Part shown: one piece after another, positions 11,781 to 19,475 of the stretch
How the letters are laid out: each line of letters starts with the position of its first letter
Position numbering within the stretch: the stretch's first letter is position 1
Assembly: GCA_910577525.1 (NCBI GenBank)
Contig: CAJTLI010000005.1
Coordinates: 1-25,211 of the forward strand
Source: an uncultured Oscillospiraceae bacterium
GTDB taxonomy: Bacteria > Bacillota > Clostridia > Oscillospirales > Oscillospiraceae
Direction of reading: 5' to 3'
DNA: 25,211 bases
Made by a program: the position numbers and the translations under genes
Notes under the pieces: generated by a model
Told to the model about the DNA's origin: nothing
Databases searched by the model: none
What the model saw: the letters and a program-made list of their open reading frames with translations, nothing else

Positions 11781-14066
11781 CTACCAGCCGGTGCCCACGC
11801 CCGTGCAGATCCAGCCCTCGTCGGTGAGCCAGATATAGCCCACGTGGCTGTAGACCAGCGCGCCCTCCGGGGCGCCGCTCCCCTCATAGTACCGGGTGTT
11901 GCCCGCCCACATGGTCTCCTCGTCCGGGTCCTCCGGGACAAAGACGGTGTCATAGCTGAATCCGAACCAGATCTTTCCGAAGTCGTCTGCGGTGAACGCA
12001 AAGTTCCGGTCTTTGACGAACTCCTCCAGGGCCTCCCGGCTCTCAAATTCCGGCTGGTCAACCCTCACGTTCTCAATGCGCACAATGGTGCAGGCATATC
12101 GACTGCCGGGGGCGGTTTGGGCCATGGCCCCCTCCCAGTTCTCCGCCCACTCCTGGGCGATGTCCTCGTGGCTCTGGCCCCGGTCGGGGACGGTGGTGGA
12201 GCGCAGATAGTTCAGCTCCACCGGGTCGAACACCATCCTGCGCAGGTAGTCAAAGGGGGTGGCGTCCGGGGTGACTACATAGTCCTCCACGCTGTAGACC
12301 CCCTTATAGCACACCGACTCCCCGCCCTGATTCGCCAGCACCAGATAGGACCCCTCCGACAGGTACAGGTAAGCGGAGCCGTCCGAGGCCTCGATCCGCA
12401 GGGACGCGGCCCCCTCCGAGGTGGAGTAGCCCGTCTCCTCCCAACGGAAGCGGGAGGCGAAAAGGCTCAGGTTATAGGAGTTGAAGCCCTCGCTGGGGTC
12501 GAAGGAATAGGCGTAGACCCGGCTGGTCCCGGCGGGGGCCAGGGAGAGCTGGATGGCGGGCGCGGCCAAGAGCCGGTCTATGACGGCTTGGACGGCCTGC
12601 TGGGGCGGGGCGTAGGGCTCCACCCCCTCGGTCTCCAGCACGGTTTTCTCAGCAAAGGCTTTGATGGACTCAAAGGCGGCGTTGAACTGCTCCTTGTCCT
12701 CGGGGGCGTACTCTATGGCGATGCTCCAATTCAGCACATAATACTGACCGCCGCTCCTGGCAAAGGGGAGGGGCTCGTGGCCCTGGGCGGAGCTGCTGAC
12801 GGCTTCATCGAGCTGTTCCTGGGAAAGCTGCCGCACCGCAAGCAGAGAAGGATATTCGCCGCCCAGTGCGTCGCTGGGCTTTTTGAAGTAGTAGACGGCC
12901 AGAGCGCCGTTTTCCGACGCGGCCTCCACGTGGTCCCGCAGCTCCTCCGGCACGTCCAGCAGCCGGGCCGGGAGGGTGGCGGTATTCAGCGCCTGGGAGG
13001 ACAGGGGAGCGGGGTCCGGGGACGTGACCGGCTCTTGGGACCCCTCCGGCGCTCCGGTGAAGGTGCACCCCACGGCGCAGCCCACCAGCAGGGCCGCCGC
13101 CAATGTCAGCGCCACGGCGGTCTTGGGGCGGCGGGCGATGAGCTCCACCCGCTCCTTCACCCGGCGCTTCCCGCCGGTCATGGTGGTGGCGGTCTGCAAA
13201 AGGGAGGTCCGCCCCGCCGCAATCATGGCGATTAATGTGCGGCCATAGGACAGCCGCTCCCCCTCCCCCAGGCGGCGGATGGCCCCGGCGTCGCAGGCCA
13301 GCTCGCAGTCCTGCCGGGACAGGGCCGCCGCCCACCACACCAGAGGGTCGAACCAGTACAGGCTCAGGCAGGCGCACCGCACCAGGGCCCACCAGTGGTC
13401 CTTATGGCGGTAATGGGTCAGCTCGTGGGCCAGCACGTGGCGCAGGCGGTCCGGGTCCGCCAGGGCGGCGGGGGTGACGTAGATACGGGGCCGGAATGTC
13501 CCGCACAGGCAGGGGGAGGGCAGGGCGTCCGATACGTACACCGGCAGGGGACAGTCCGCCTCCACCGGCAGGGCGGTCCGCAGCCTGCGCCGCAGCCGGA
13601 GGTTCACCAGCAGGAACCAGACGGCCATCAGGGCCGCGCCCCCCAGCCAGACGGGGCGAGCGTACTGGTCGAAGAGCTGGGCCAGGGTGGGGCCCCGCAT
13701 CAGCGCCTGGGCGCGGTACTCCACCTGTTCATAGGCTTGAAGGCCCTCATAGCCGCCGTCGGTGGTGATGGGGCCGTTGCTTTGCTCATATTCCCGCAGG
13801 GCCTGGTCCCACGCGCTGCCGTAGGACTGTGTGGGGATATGGGTCTGCCCGATGGCCTGGGCCACCTGGGCGGGGCGCTCCGCTTTGTCCAGCAGGGCCA
13901 GGGCGCTGAAGGCGCTGGGGGCCGACTCGAAGGGGACCAGCAGCCGCACCGCCGCAATGAGCCACAGGGCGTACTGCACCTGGGGCTTGAACCGCCCCCG
14001 CAGCACAGGCCGCAGGGCGGCCAGCGCCAGAATCAGAATAGACGACGTAATCAGGATTGCTTTCAT
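11781..14066 (-). CDS. M56-family membrane sensor peptidase, BlaR1/MecR1-like
   Basis: A membrane-embedded zinc protease of the BlaR1/MecR1 type, 761 aa. On sensing an outside signal such proteins become active and cause loss of the partner repressor. N-terminal membrane segments lie at about 2-20, 30-46 and 140-155. The zinc motif is HELTH (214-218), with Glu255 in DCELACDA as likely third ligand. A fourth membrane segment is at about 316-334. The remaining roughly 425 residues should be outside the cell. They are not the penicillin-binding transpeptidase domain of BlaR1 (no SxxK/KTG pattern recognised); I do not recognise the family. It overlaps the blaI-like stop by 4 bp (ATGA). The inducer is unknown; a cell-wall stress or antimicrobial is likely. 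Confidence 0.88.
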   Translation of the reverse strand: MKAILITSSILILALAALRPVLRGRFKPQVQYALWLIAAVRLLVPFESAPSAFSALALLDKAERPAQVAQAIGQTHIPTQSYGSAWDQALREYEQSNGPITTDGGYEGLQAYEQVEYRAQALMRGPTLAQLFDQYARPVWLGGAALMAVWFLLVNLRLRRRLRTALPVEADCPLPVYVSDALPSPCLCGTFRPRIYVTPAALADPDRLRHVLAHELTHYRHKDHWWALVRCACLSLYWFDPLVWWAAALSRQDCELACDAGAIRRLGEGERLSYGRTLIAMIAAGRTSLLQTATTMTGGKRRVKERVELIARRPKTAVALTLAAALLVGCAVGCTFTGAPEGSQEPVTSPDPAPLSSQALNTATLPARLLDVPEELRDHVEAASENGALAVYYFKKPSDALGGEYPSLLAVRQLSQEQLDEAVSSSAQGHEPLPFARSGGQYYVLNWSIAIEYAPEDKEQFNAAFESIKAFAEKTVLETEGVEPYAPPQQAVQAVIDRLLAAPAIQLSLAPAGTSRVYAYSFDPSEGFNSYNLSLFASRFRWEETGYSTSEGAASLRIEASDGSAYLYLSEGSYLVLANQGGESVCYKGVYSVEDYVVTPDATPFDYLRRMVFDPVELNYLRSTTVPDRGQSHEDIAQEWAENWEGAMAQTAPGSRYACTIVRIENVRVDQPEFESREALEEFVKDRNFAFTADDFGKIWFGFSYDTVFVPEDPDEETMWAGNTRYYEGSGAPEGALVYSHVGYIWLTDEGWICTGVGTGW

Positions 14067-14446
14067 TTTGACTCCTCCTCCGCCCGGTCCAAAATGTCGT
14101 ACAGCTCCTCAATGTCCGCGCGGGTCAGCGAATTCCGGTCCACCAGCGAGCTGACCAGCAGGCCCACGCTGCCCTGGAAGGCCCGTTCCAACAGGGAGTC
14201 GGTCTCCGCCGCCGCCGCGTCCTCCCGGGCCAGGGCCGCCCGGAACACCTTGGTCCGGCCCTCTGTCTCATGGCAGACGAGGCCCTTCTCCTCCAGGCGC
14301 CGCACCATGGTGGTGACGGTGCTCTTGGCCCAGCCCGCTCTGTCCCTCAGCAGCCGCACCAGCTCCATCAGAGTCTTGGGACCCGTCCACAGGCACTCCA
14401 TCACCCGCCACTCGCTGGGCGAGAGCGTGCCGCGTTTTTCCTCCAT
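14063..14446 (-). CDS. BlaI/MecI-family transcriptional repressor
   Basis: A dimeric winged-helix repressor that binds TACA-type dyads and is inactivated through its M56 partner, 127 aa. ATG at 14446 is chosen: AAGGAAGG lies about 7 nt ahead, while the upstream alternative is a TTG without a site. Seen are LSPSEWRVMECLW (family N-terminus), then WAKSTVTTMVRRLEEKGLV, the recognition helix and wing region (about 39-58). A C-terminal dimerisation helix region contains LLVSSLVD, where BlaI-type cleavage would fall. It is cotranscribed with the M56 gene and probably regulates its own operon through two nearby operators. Confidence 0.92.
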   Translation of the reverse strand: MEEKRGTLSPSEWRVMECLWTGPKTLMELVRLLRDRAGWAKSTVTTMVRRLEEKGLVCHETEGRTKVFRAALAREDAAAAETDSLLERAFQGSVGLLVSSLVDRNSLTRADIEELYDILDRAEEESK

Positions 14447-14474
14447 GTCAATTCCTTCCTTCTCCAAAATGATT

Positions 14475-14484
14475 TACTGTTGTA
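14475..14484. promoter_or_regulatory. BlaI-type operator 2 (downstream)
   Basis: TACTGTTGTA matches the BlaI/MecI core TACAnnTGTA at 9 of 10 positions (one base differs). It lies between the -10 box and the start codon of the repressor gene. Confidence 0.5.
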
Positions 14485-14489
14485 AGCCT

Positions 14490-14518
14490 ACTATAGCACG
14501 AAGGACTACATATGTCAA
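14490..14518 (-). promoter_or_regulatory. Promoter of the blaI-M56 operon
   Basis: On the minus strand, TTGACA (14518-14513), 17 bp, TATAGT (14495-14490). It is close to consensus. The two operators flank the -10 box, one over the -35 box and one just downstream. Confidence 0.8.
14507..14516. promoter_or_regulatory. BlaI-type operator 1 over the -35 box
   Basis: TACATATGTC matches TACAnnTGTA at 9 of 10 positions and includes the perfect 8-bp palindrome ACATATGT. It overlaps TTGACA. Its centre lies 32 bp (about three helical turns) from operator 2, so both face the same side of the DNA. Confidence 0.55.
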
Positions 14519-14534
14519 CCTCTTTTTAAACGAG

Positions 14535-14570
14535 AAGGCCGGCGCTCCCAAAAAAGCGCCGGCCTTTTGC
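14535..14570. terminator. Hairpin between the nonulosonate operon and the blaI promoter
   Basis: A 12-bp stem (14535-14546 with 14555-14566) with a CCCAAAAA loop. On the + strand TTTTGC follows, but no + strand gene precedes it. On the minus strand, the direction of the upstream operon, the T-rich tail is weak (CTCGTTT). It probably ends the nonulosonate operon, with uncertain strength. Confidence 0.55.
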
Positions 14571-14778
14571 CGATTATCTTACATCCTGTTTATATTGAAC
14601 CCTGAAGGACTCCTTTGCCCCCATCTGCCTTTTTCAAAGACCAATTCTCGCTGCAGTCCTGACGCCGCAGTGATCTTATGGGCATTGCGGTGTCGGCCTC
14701 TACCGTGTGAATAAAGCAGCTCCCAGCATCCACGCCCGTTCGGCACTTCACTCCGAAATGCTGCTGATCGTCCTATTA
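14571..14778. other. About 200 bp without a recognised gene
   Basis: This stretch lies between the PHP gene and the hairpin. A minus-strand frame stays open across it, but it lacks a ribosome binding site and overlaps the PHP gene in another frame. No family is recognised. Base composition is less GC-rich than the genes on the left. It could be the worn end of a gene or a recombination scar. Confidence 0.4.
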
Positions 14779-15594
14779 TCACAACAGCCAATCCGTTTCT
14801 AAATTTACCGCCGCCAATTCCACGTCTGGTTTCACCTTTTCTCCGTGGAAGTCGCTGCCGCCGGTCTGATGGAGGCAGTATTTTTTTGCAAGGTGGATAT
14901 AATACTTCTCTTGCTCCCGTGTATACTTGGGGTAAAAGCACTCAATGGCATCCAAGCCGCAAGCCGTAAGCTCACCCACCAGTTTATCCAGATCTTCATC
15001 GTTGATCCCGATCTGGTACGGGTGGGCCAGGGATGCCTTGCCGCCGGAGGCTTTAATTGCCTGAATACATTCCCGGACCGTGGGCTTGTTCCGCTCCACT
15101 TTCTCATGGTATTCCTCGGTATCCAAATAGCGGTCAAAGGCTTCCCGGTTGCTTTTTACATATCCCCGCTTGACCATGGCCTGGGCGAAATGGGGGCGGC
15201 CAATTACGTCCCCGCCCGCCAGAGCCTCTACCTCGGCGGCTGTCAGCGCCACGCCCTTTTGCGCCAGGAACGCCAGCAGACGGCCGGTCCGCTCATTTCT
15301 CCGATCCCTCATGCGCCGGCACAGCTCTGCCAGCGGAGGGGTGTCCGGCGCGAACCCATAGCCCAGGATGTGGAAGGTCGGATATTCCCGGGCGCTGAGC
15401 TCGATACCCGGGATCACGCGCAGGCCGCACCGCTGCCCTGCCTGAACCGCCTCTTTCAAACCGTCTATCGTGTCGTGGTCGGTGAGGGCAATCGCCTCTA
15501 ACCCCCGCTCCTTTGCCATGTTCACCAATTGCGCGGGTGTGTATTGACCATCGGACGCGGTGCTGTGGATGTGGAGATCGGACAAATATCGCAC
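14779..15594 (-). CDS. PHP-domain metal-dependent phosphoesterase
   Basis: A PHP-fold hydrolase, 271 aa, resembling the TrpH/RNase AM (YciV) group that removes phosphate from 3',5'-nucleoside bisphosphates or trims RNA. The start is a GTG at 15594 with GGAGG embedded in the last codons of pseG; the frame opens upstream, but that would overlap pseG. Metal-binding motifs in order are DLHIHSTASDG, LTDHDT, PGIELSAREY, HILGYGF, IGRPHFAQAMV, SLAHPYQIG and GGSDFHGEK. The His/Asp set for three metals looks complete. It is last gene of the nonulosonate operon. Its role there is unclear: it may clear a phosphorylated intermediate, or it may be a housekeeping gene that happens to adjoin. No membrane segment. 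Confidence 0.85.
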   Translation of the reverse strand: MRYLSDLHIHSTASDGQYTPAQLVNMAKERGLEAIALTDHDTIDGLKEAVQAGQRCGLRVIPGIELSAREYPTFHILGYGFAPDTPPLAELCRRMRDRRNERTGRLLAFLAQKGVALTAAEVEALAGGDVIGRPHFAQAMVKRGYVKSNREAFDRYLDTEEYHEKVERNKPTVRECIQAIKASGGKASLAHPYQIGINDEDLDKLVGELTACGLDAIECFYPKYTREQEKYYIHLAKKYCLHQTGGSDFHGEKVKPDVELAAVNLETDWLL

Positions 15595-15599
15595 AAGGA

Positions 15600-16616
15600 T
15601 CAGCCTCCAATAAACGTCAAAATTTCCTGAGCGAGACGCGCCGCGCCGCATCCATCCACCAGGGTCTGCATCCGGTTCGCCATGCGTTGGCGGAGGGGCT
15701 GGTCCTGTATCAGCAGTTCCAGACGCTCAAAAATATGCGCCGCAAAACGGCCGTTCTCCCGAACATCCCCCGCATTCAGCATCAGGCCCGCTTCCTCGAA
15801 GGACGCCGCGTTCCTGATTTGATTGTCTGCCAGGACATAGGTCACGGTGGGCAGGCCGCAGGCGCACAGTTCAAACAGCGTCGTCCCAGCCGCTGAAATG
15901 GCTGCGTCACATTGCAGCATCAGGGAGCGCATATCCGAAACGTTTTGACGCAGCACAACAGGGGGACATCCGGCGGCGATGCGTTTGATTTCGTCTGCGT
16001 CCTGGTTCATGGCGCCGAGGATCACATGGTATGTGATGCTGTTTGATGGGTACTCTTTCAGGTGTCGGACACATCCCAGCGCAACATGTTCGGGATCGGA
16101 ACCTCCCGTGGAGATCAACACATTCCGCACCTGCTCCGCTGTCCGCCGTTTGGGTACGCCCTGAAATTCTTTTCGCAGCATGACGTATTGCGGCCCCAGC
16201 AGATAGTGTTTGGTTGGAGGATAGCCCAGTTTATCCCCATAGAGCGTATAGTTGACCACCAAATCCGCCGGGTAGTCAAAGGCGTTCAGGTCATCGATAT
16301 AAATCAACGGCACTTCCCGCTTGACCGCCGACATATAACGCGGCGTGACGTAGTAGCTGTCCAGCAGGACCCAGCGGGGATGGAGCCTTTGCAAAACAGG
16401 AAGCAATGCAGGCAGCTCGTCCTCCATGCGGTCGTATTCTGTATGGAGAACAACGCATTCATAGCCCCGCTTTTGGATGACGGCACGGAAGCAATCGTCC
16501 GCTGTGATAAAAACGGGCGCCTGGCCCACGTTCCGGAACGCATCCGCCAGGGAAAGACAGCGCATGATGTGGCCGGAGCCTATCTGCGGGTTGCCGTCTG
16601 TGCGAAAAACAATCAT
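15600..16616 (-). CDS. pseG: PseG-type UDP-sugar hydrolase (nonulosonate pathway)
   Basis: Removes UDP from UDP-2,4-diacetamido-2,4,6-trideoxy-beta-L-altrose, releasing the free sugar for condensation. The 338-aa protein opens MIVFRTDGNPQIGSGHIMRC, with the GSGH motif and catalytic His16 (His17 in the Campylobacter enzyme). A GT-B fold follows: NVLISTGGSDPEH starts the second domain, and ISAAGTTLFELCACGLPTV is the nucleotide-diphosphate loop typical of MurG/PseG. Length is slightly above the usual 270-340 aa. ATG at 16616 overlaps the upstream acyltransferase stop (ATGA). It is sited after pseB, pseC and pseI as in the pseudaminic pathway. SpsG-like relatives have similar motifs, so the exact sugar isomer is inferred from context. 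Confidence 0.9.
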   Translation of the reverse strand: MIVFRTDGNPQIGSGHIMRCLSLADAFRNVGQAPVFITADDCFRAVIQKRGYECVVLHTEYDRMEDELPALLPVLQRLHPRWVLLDSYYVTPRYMSAVKREVPLIYIDDLNAFDYPADLVVNYTLYGDKLGYPPTKHYLLGPQYVMLRKEFQGVPKRRTAEQVRNVLISTGGSDPEHVALGCVRHLKEYPSNSITYHVILGAMNQDADEIKRIAAGCPPVVLRQNVSDMRSLMLQCDAAISAAGTTLFELCACGLPTVTYVLADNQIRNAASFEEAGLMLNAGDVRENGRFAAHIFERLELLIQDQPLRQRMANRMQTLVDGCGAARLAQEILTFIGG

Positions 16617-17200
16617 CTGTCATAGCCGGTTTTACCGCGGCACTCCTGCTCAAACTGTTCTGCCAAAGCCAAAATCTGCTTATTCCGTTCTCTAATTCTC
16701 CTGGCCGGCGCTCCAACGTACATTCCCCATGGCTCTAAATTCTTATTGCACAGGGACATCGCGCCGACTGAACACCCTTCCCCAATCGTTACACCCGGTA
16801 AAACAACGGACATACATCCAACCAACGAGTATCTTTCCAAACGGACAGAGGCGCTGATATCGGCCGGCCTGTACCGTTCCGGAACCATGGGGCAGGCCAG
16901 GGAAAAGCCAGAGTAGTCATTGGAGATGGCATAAATCAGTGAATGGGAAGAAAGTGTAGTGAAATCATCCATTGTCACCCCTGCGTCGCCGCCATATAGC
17001 CCGCAGGTCTGCGCAATATGTATATAATTTCCAAGTGTGACCTTTCCGCTGATTGTCGTGAAGTCGTCAATTCTGACGTTGCTCCCAATCTCCAGTTCCT
17101 CCGGCCGATAAATAATCGCGTGGCGGCTGATTTTTACGTTGAGCCCATACTTTTTCAGCCCCAACCCCTTCAGCTCTTCTTCACTGTAATATGTCTCCAC
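16613..17200 (-). CDS. Left-handed beta-helix (hexapeptide) acyltransferase
   Basis: A trimeric acyltransferase of 195 aa, likely acetyl-CoA dependent. The start is a GTG at 17200 with AGGGAGG 7 nt ahead; the frame is open upstream but would run into pseI. After a helical start (YYSEEELKGLGLKKYG), isoleucine/valine-rich hexapeptide turns (NVRIDDFTTISGKVTLGNYIH, residues 41-61) form the helix, with His86 as candidate catalytic base (SSHSLIYAISND). VLPGVTIGEGCSVGAMS and PWGMYVGAPARRIRER close it. It lies between pseI and pseG, where a GNAT-type PseH is expected, so it probably N-acetylates the 4-amino group of the sugar nucleotide. O-acetylation of the finished sugar is an alternative. The family function in this cluster is inferred. 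Confidence 0.82.
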   Translation of the reverse strand: METYYSEEELKGLGLKKYGLNVKISRHAIIYRPEELEIGSNVRIDDFTTISGKVTLGNYIHIAQTCGLYGGDAGVTMDDFTTLSSHSLIYAISNDYSGFSLACPMVPERYRPADISASVRLERYSLVGCMSVVLPGVTIGEGCSVGAMSLCNKNLEPWGMYVGAPARRIRERNKQILALAEQFEQECRGKTGYDR

Positions 17201-17216
17201 ACTTATGCCTCCCTGT

Positions 17217-18251
17217 TCATAATCCGGCCAGGTCTTTTGTAATTGGTTCTCCCCTATGAATATCCTTGACCGCCTTGCGCTCCAACACCATTGAATAAAA
17301 CCTTGGTGCCAACCCCTGCCCGGGCCGGATGCTTCGCACATTTTCCGGCGTAAACGGCTCCCCTTTTTTGATGTCCTGAACCGCAAACAAACTTCGCCGG
17401 AATATCACATTTCCCTCACCCGGCAACGGCCCATACCGCACCCCGCCGCGTATCTGTTCCGCGTCCCGGATATCCCGCACCATCCGGGCAAATTCCGGTA
17501 TCTCCATGCTGAACTCGCTGTCCGGGTTCTTGATAGCCCGGGACAGGCACACGTGCTTTTCCACCACGCAGGCCCCCAGGCTGACCCCCACTACCGCCGC
17601 CAGACTGCCCATGCTGTGGTCGGACAGGCCCACCGGGACCTCAAATCTCCGCGCCATGTCCGGGATGTTGGCCAGGTGCATATCCTCCCAGTTGGCCGGA
17701 TATTCGCTGCAGCACTTCAGCAGCACCACCTGATGATTCTCCATCCGGCGGCACGCATCCAGAGCGTCCTGGATCTCCTCCACGCTCCCCATGCCGCAGC
17801 TGAGGATCATAGGCTTGCCCTTAGAGGCCGCATACTCGATCAGGGGGATATCCACCAGCTCAAAGCTGGCGATTTTATACGCCTCGCAGCCAATCCCCTC
17901 CAGAAAGTCCACAGCGGTGAAATCGAAGGGAGTGGAGAGAAAGTCCACCCCGCAGGCCTCGCATTCCTGTTTGATTCGCTCCTGCCATTCCCAGGGAGTG
18001 CCCGCGTCCTTGTACAGATCATACAGCTTATAGCCGTCCCACAGCCCGCCGTGGACCTGAAAATACTCGTTGTCGCAGTCGATTGTGATTGTGTCCGCCG
18101 TGTAGGTCTGGATTTTGACGCAGTCCGCCCCGGCTGCCGCGGCCTGCCGGACGATCTCCAGGGCGTTTTCCAGCTTTCCGGCGTGGTTGGCGCTCATCTC
18201 CGCGATAATATAGGTCTGTCCGTTTGCGATTTTGTCAAATAAATGGAACAT
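17217..18251 (-). CDS. pseI: Pseudaminic acid synthase (NeuB family)
   Basis: Condenses 2,4-diacetamido-2,4,6-trideoxy-L-altrose with phosphoenolpyruvate to give pseudaminic acid. The 344-aa protein has the NeuB barrel: IIAEMSANHAGKLENALEI, KIQTYTADTITI, STPFDFTAVDFL, YKIASFELVDIPLIEYAA, ILSCGMG and VVEKHVCL, then a C-terminal SAF (antifreeze-like) domain from about residue 285 (RRSLFAVQDIKKGEPF). MSANHxG and QTYTADT are closer to PseI than to sialic or legionaminic synthases. Start at 18251 (ATG) is preferred over 18266, because GGGAGG lies 7 nt ahead and inside the longer frame. The pseC stop overlaps the alternative ATG. It is the key cytosolic enzyme of the operon. Confidence 0.93.
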   Translation of the reverse strand: MFHLFDKIANGQTYIIAEMSANHAGKLENALEIVRQAAAAGADCVKIQTYTADTITIDCDNEYFQVHGGLWDGYKLYDLYKDAGTPWEWQERIKQECEACGVDFLSTPFDFTAVDFLEGIGCEAYKIASFELVDIPLIEYAASKGKPMILSCGMGSVEEIQDALDACRRMENHQVVLLKCCSEYPANWEDMHLANIPDMARRFEVPVGLSDHSMGSLAAVVGVSLGACVVEKHVCLSRAIKNPDSEFSMEIPEFARMVRDIRDAEQIRGGVRYGPLPGEGNVIFRRSLFAVQDIKKGEPFTPENVRSIRPGQGLAPRFYSMVLERKAVKDIHRGEPITKDLAGL

Positions 18252-18265
18252 CGTCCGGCCTCCCA

Positions 18266-19462
18266 TTATTTCCGGTAGTATTCCACCAGCTTCTTCACCG
18301 CCCGGATCACATCCGCCTGGTCCTGGCCGGTCATCCCATAAAACAGCGGCAGGGTCAGACTGCTCTCATAATACGCCTCGGCGTTGGGGCAGAGGCCCCG
18401 CCGGTATCCCAGGGACTGGTAATATGGGAACCAGTAGACCGGGATATAGTGCACGTTTACCCCGATGTTCTCCGCCTGCATGGCGTCATAAAACTCCCGC
18501 CGGTCACAGGAAAGCCGGGTGAAATCCAATCGCAGAATGTACAGGTGCCGGACCGTATCGGCCCCGTCATATTCCTTCTGAATTTGGATCTCCGGGATTT
18601 TGCCCAACTCCTCGTCATACCGCCGGACCAGCTCCCTGCGACGGGCGGCGAAACGATCCAGCTTGTTTAACTGACTCAGCGCCAGGGCGCACTGGATGTC
18701 CGTCATGCGGAAGTTGTAGCCCAGCAGCTGCTGCTCGTAGTACCAGTTGGAGTTCCCTTGGTCTTGCAGCATGGGCTGATCCCGGGTGATGCCGTGCCTT
18801 GCGTACATCAGGACGCGCTGGGCAAGGTCCGGATCCTTGCACAAAACAGCGCCGCCCTCGCCCGCTGTGATCGTCTTGACCGGATGGAAGCTGAAGGTGG
18901 TCAGGTCCGCGATGCTGCCCACCGGCATTCCCCGATAGCTGGTCCCAATGGAGTGGGCCGCGTCCTCAATCAGGACCAAGCCGTGTGTTTGGCAGATGTG
19001 GCGCAAAGCGCCGTAGTCGCAGGGCGCTCCGGTAAAGTCCACCGCGATAACCGCTTTTGTCTTTTCTGTGATACGCGCCTCCACAGAAGCTGGATCAATC
19101 TCATAAGTTTCCGGATTGATATCCGCGAATACCGGCGTTCCGCCGCAGTACAAGACTGCGTTTGCTGTGGCCGCAAAAGTGATAGGGGCAGTAATTACCT
19201 CGTCCCCCGGGCCAATGCCCGCCGCCAGGCAGGCCGCATGGAGGGCGGCCGTCCCGTTAGATACCGCCGTGCAGTACGGTGCTCCGGTTAGGGTGCACAG
19301 CCTTTGCTCCAGCTCCCCCACCTTGGGGCCGCAGGTTAGGAAGTCGCTTTTCAGAACATCGGCCACCGCCTGGATATCGGCCTCATCTATGTATTGATGG
19401 CCGTAGCCAAGTTTTGTCCTGCGGACTGGTTCGCCGCCGTGTAACGCCAATTTTGTCGTCAT
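18266..19462 (-). CDS. pseC: PseC aminotransferase (DegT/DnrJ family)
   Basis: Transfers an amino group to C4 of the 4-keto sugar nucleotide made by PseB, giving UDP-4-amino-4,6-dideoxy-N-acetyl-beta-L-altrosamine. It is 398 aa. PLP-binding features are SNGTAALHAACLAAGIG (68-84), the Asp/His of LIEDAAHSIGTSY (Asp167) and the Schiff-base Lys196 in FHPVKTITAGEGG. VNVHYIPVYWFPYY is a substrate-site stretch common in PseC. ATG at 19462 follows GAGGAAG. It starts 13 bp after the class III aminotransferase gene, and its TAA overlaps the next upstream alternative ATG. Related DegT enzymes (ArnB, legionaminic-route LegC) differ in the isomer handled; the neighbours pseB, pseI and pseG support PseC. 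Confidence 0.92.
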   Translation of the reverse strand: MTTKLALHGGEPVRRTKLGYGHQYIDEADIQAVADVLKSDFLTCGPKVGELEQRLCTLTGAPYCTAVSNGTAALHAACLAAGIGPGDEVITAPITFAATANAVLYCGGTPVFADINPETYEIDPASVEARITEKTKAVIAVDFTGAPCDYGALRHICQTHGLVLIEDAAHSIGTSYRGMPVGSIADLTTFSFHPVKTITAGEGGAVLCKDPDLAQRVLMYARHGITRDQPMLQDQGNSNWYYEQQLLGYNFRMTDIQCALALSQLNKLDRFAARRRELVRRYDEELGKIPEIQIQKEYDGADTVRHLYILRLDFTRLSCDRREFYDAMQAENIGVNVHYIPVYWFPYYQSLGYRRGLCPNAEAYYESSLTLPLFYGMTGQDQADVIRAVKKLVEYYRK

Positions 19463-19475
19463 AACACTTCCTCGT

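Noticed and set aside
11712..13235. 507-codon + strand frame opposite the M56 gene
   Set aside because: Low-complexity Gly/Ala/Arg/Val composition and no motifs; antisense of the clear HELTH-containing peptidase.
13395..14714. 439-codon + strand frame across blaI and the M56 gene
   Set aside because: It reads through the blaI promoter and hairpin and shows no domain. The minus-strand BlaI frame is convincing.
14579..14941. Minus-strand frame in the gap below the PHP gene, possible extra small gene
   Set aside because: It begins inside the PHP gene with no ribosome site and matches no family I know; listed only as an unassigned stretch.
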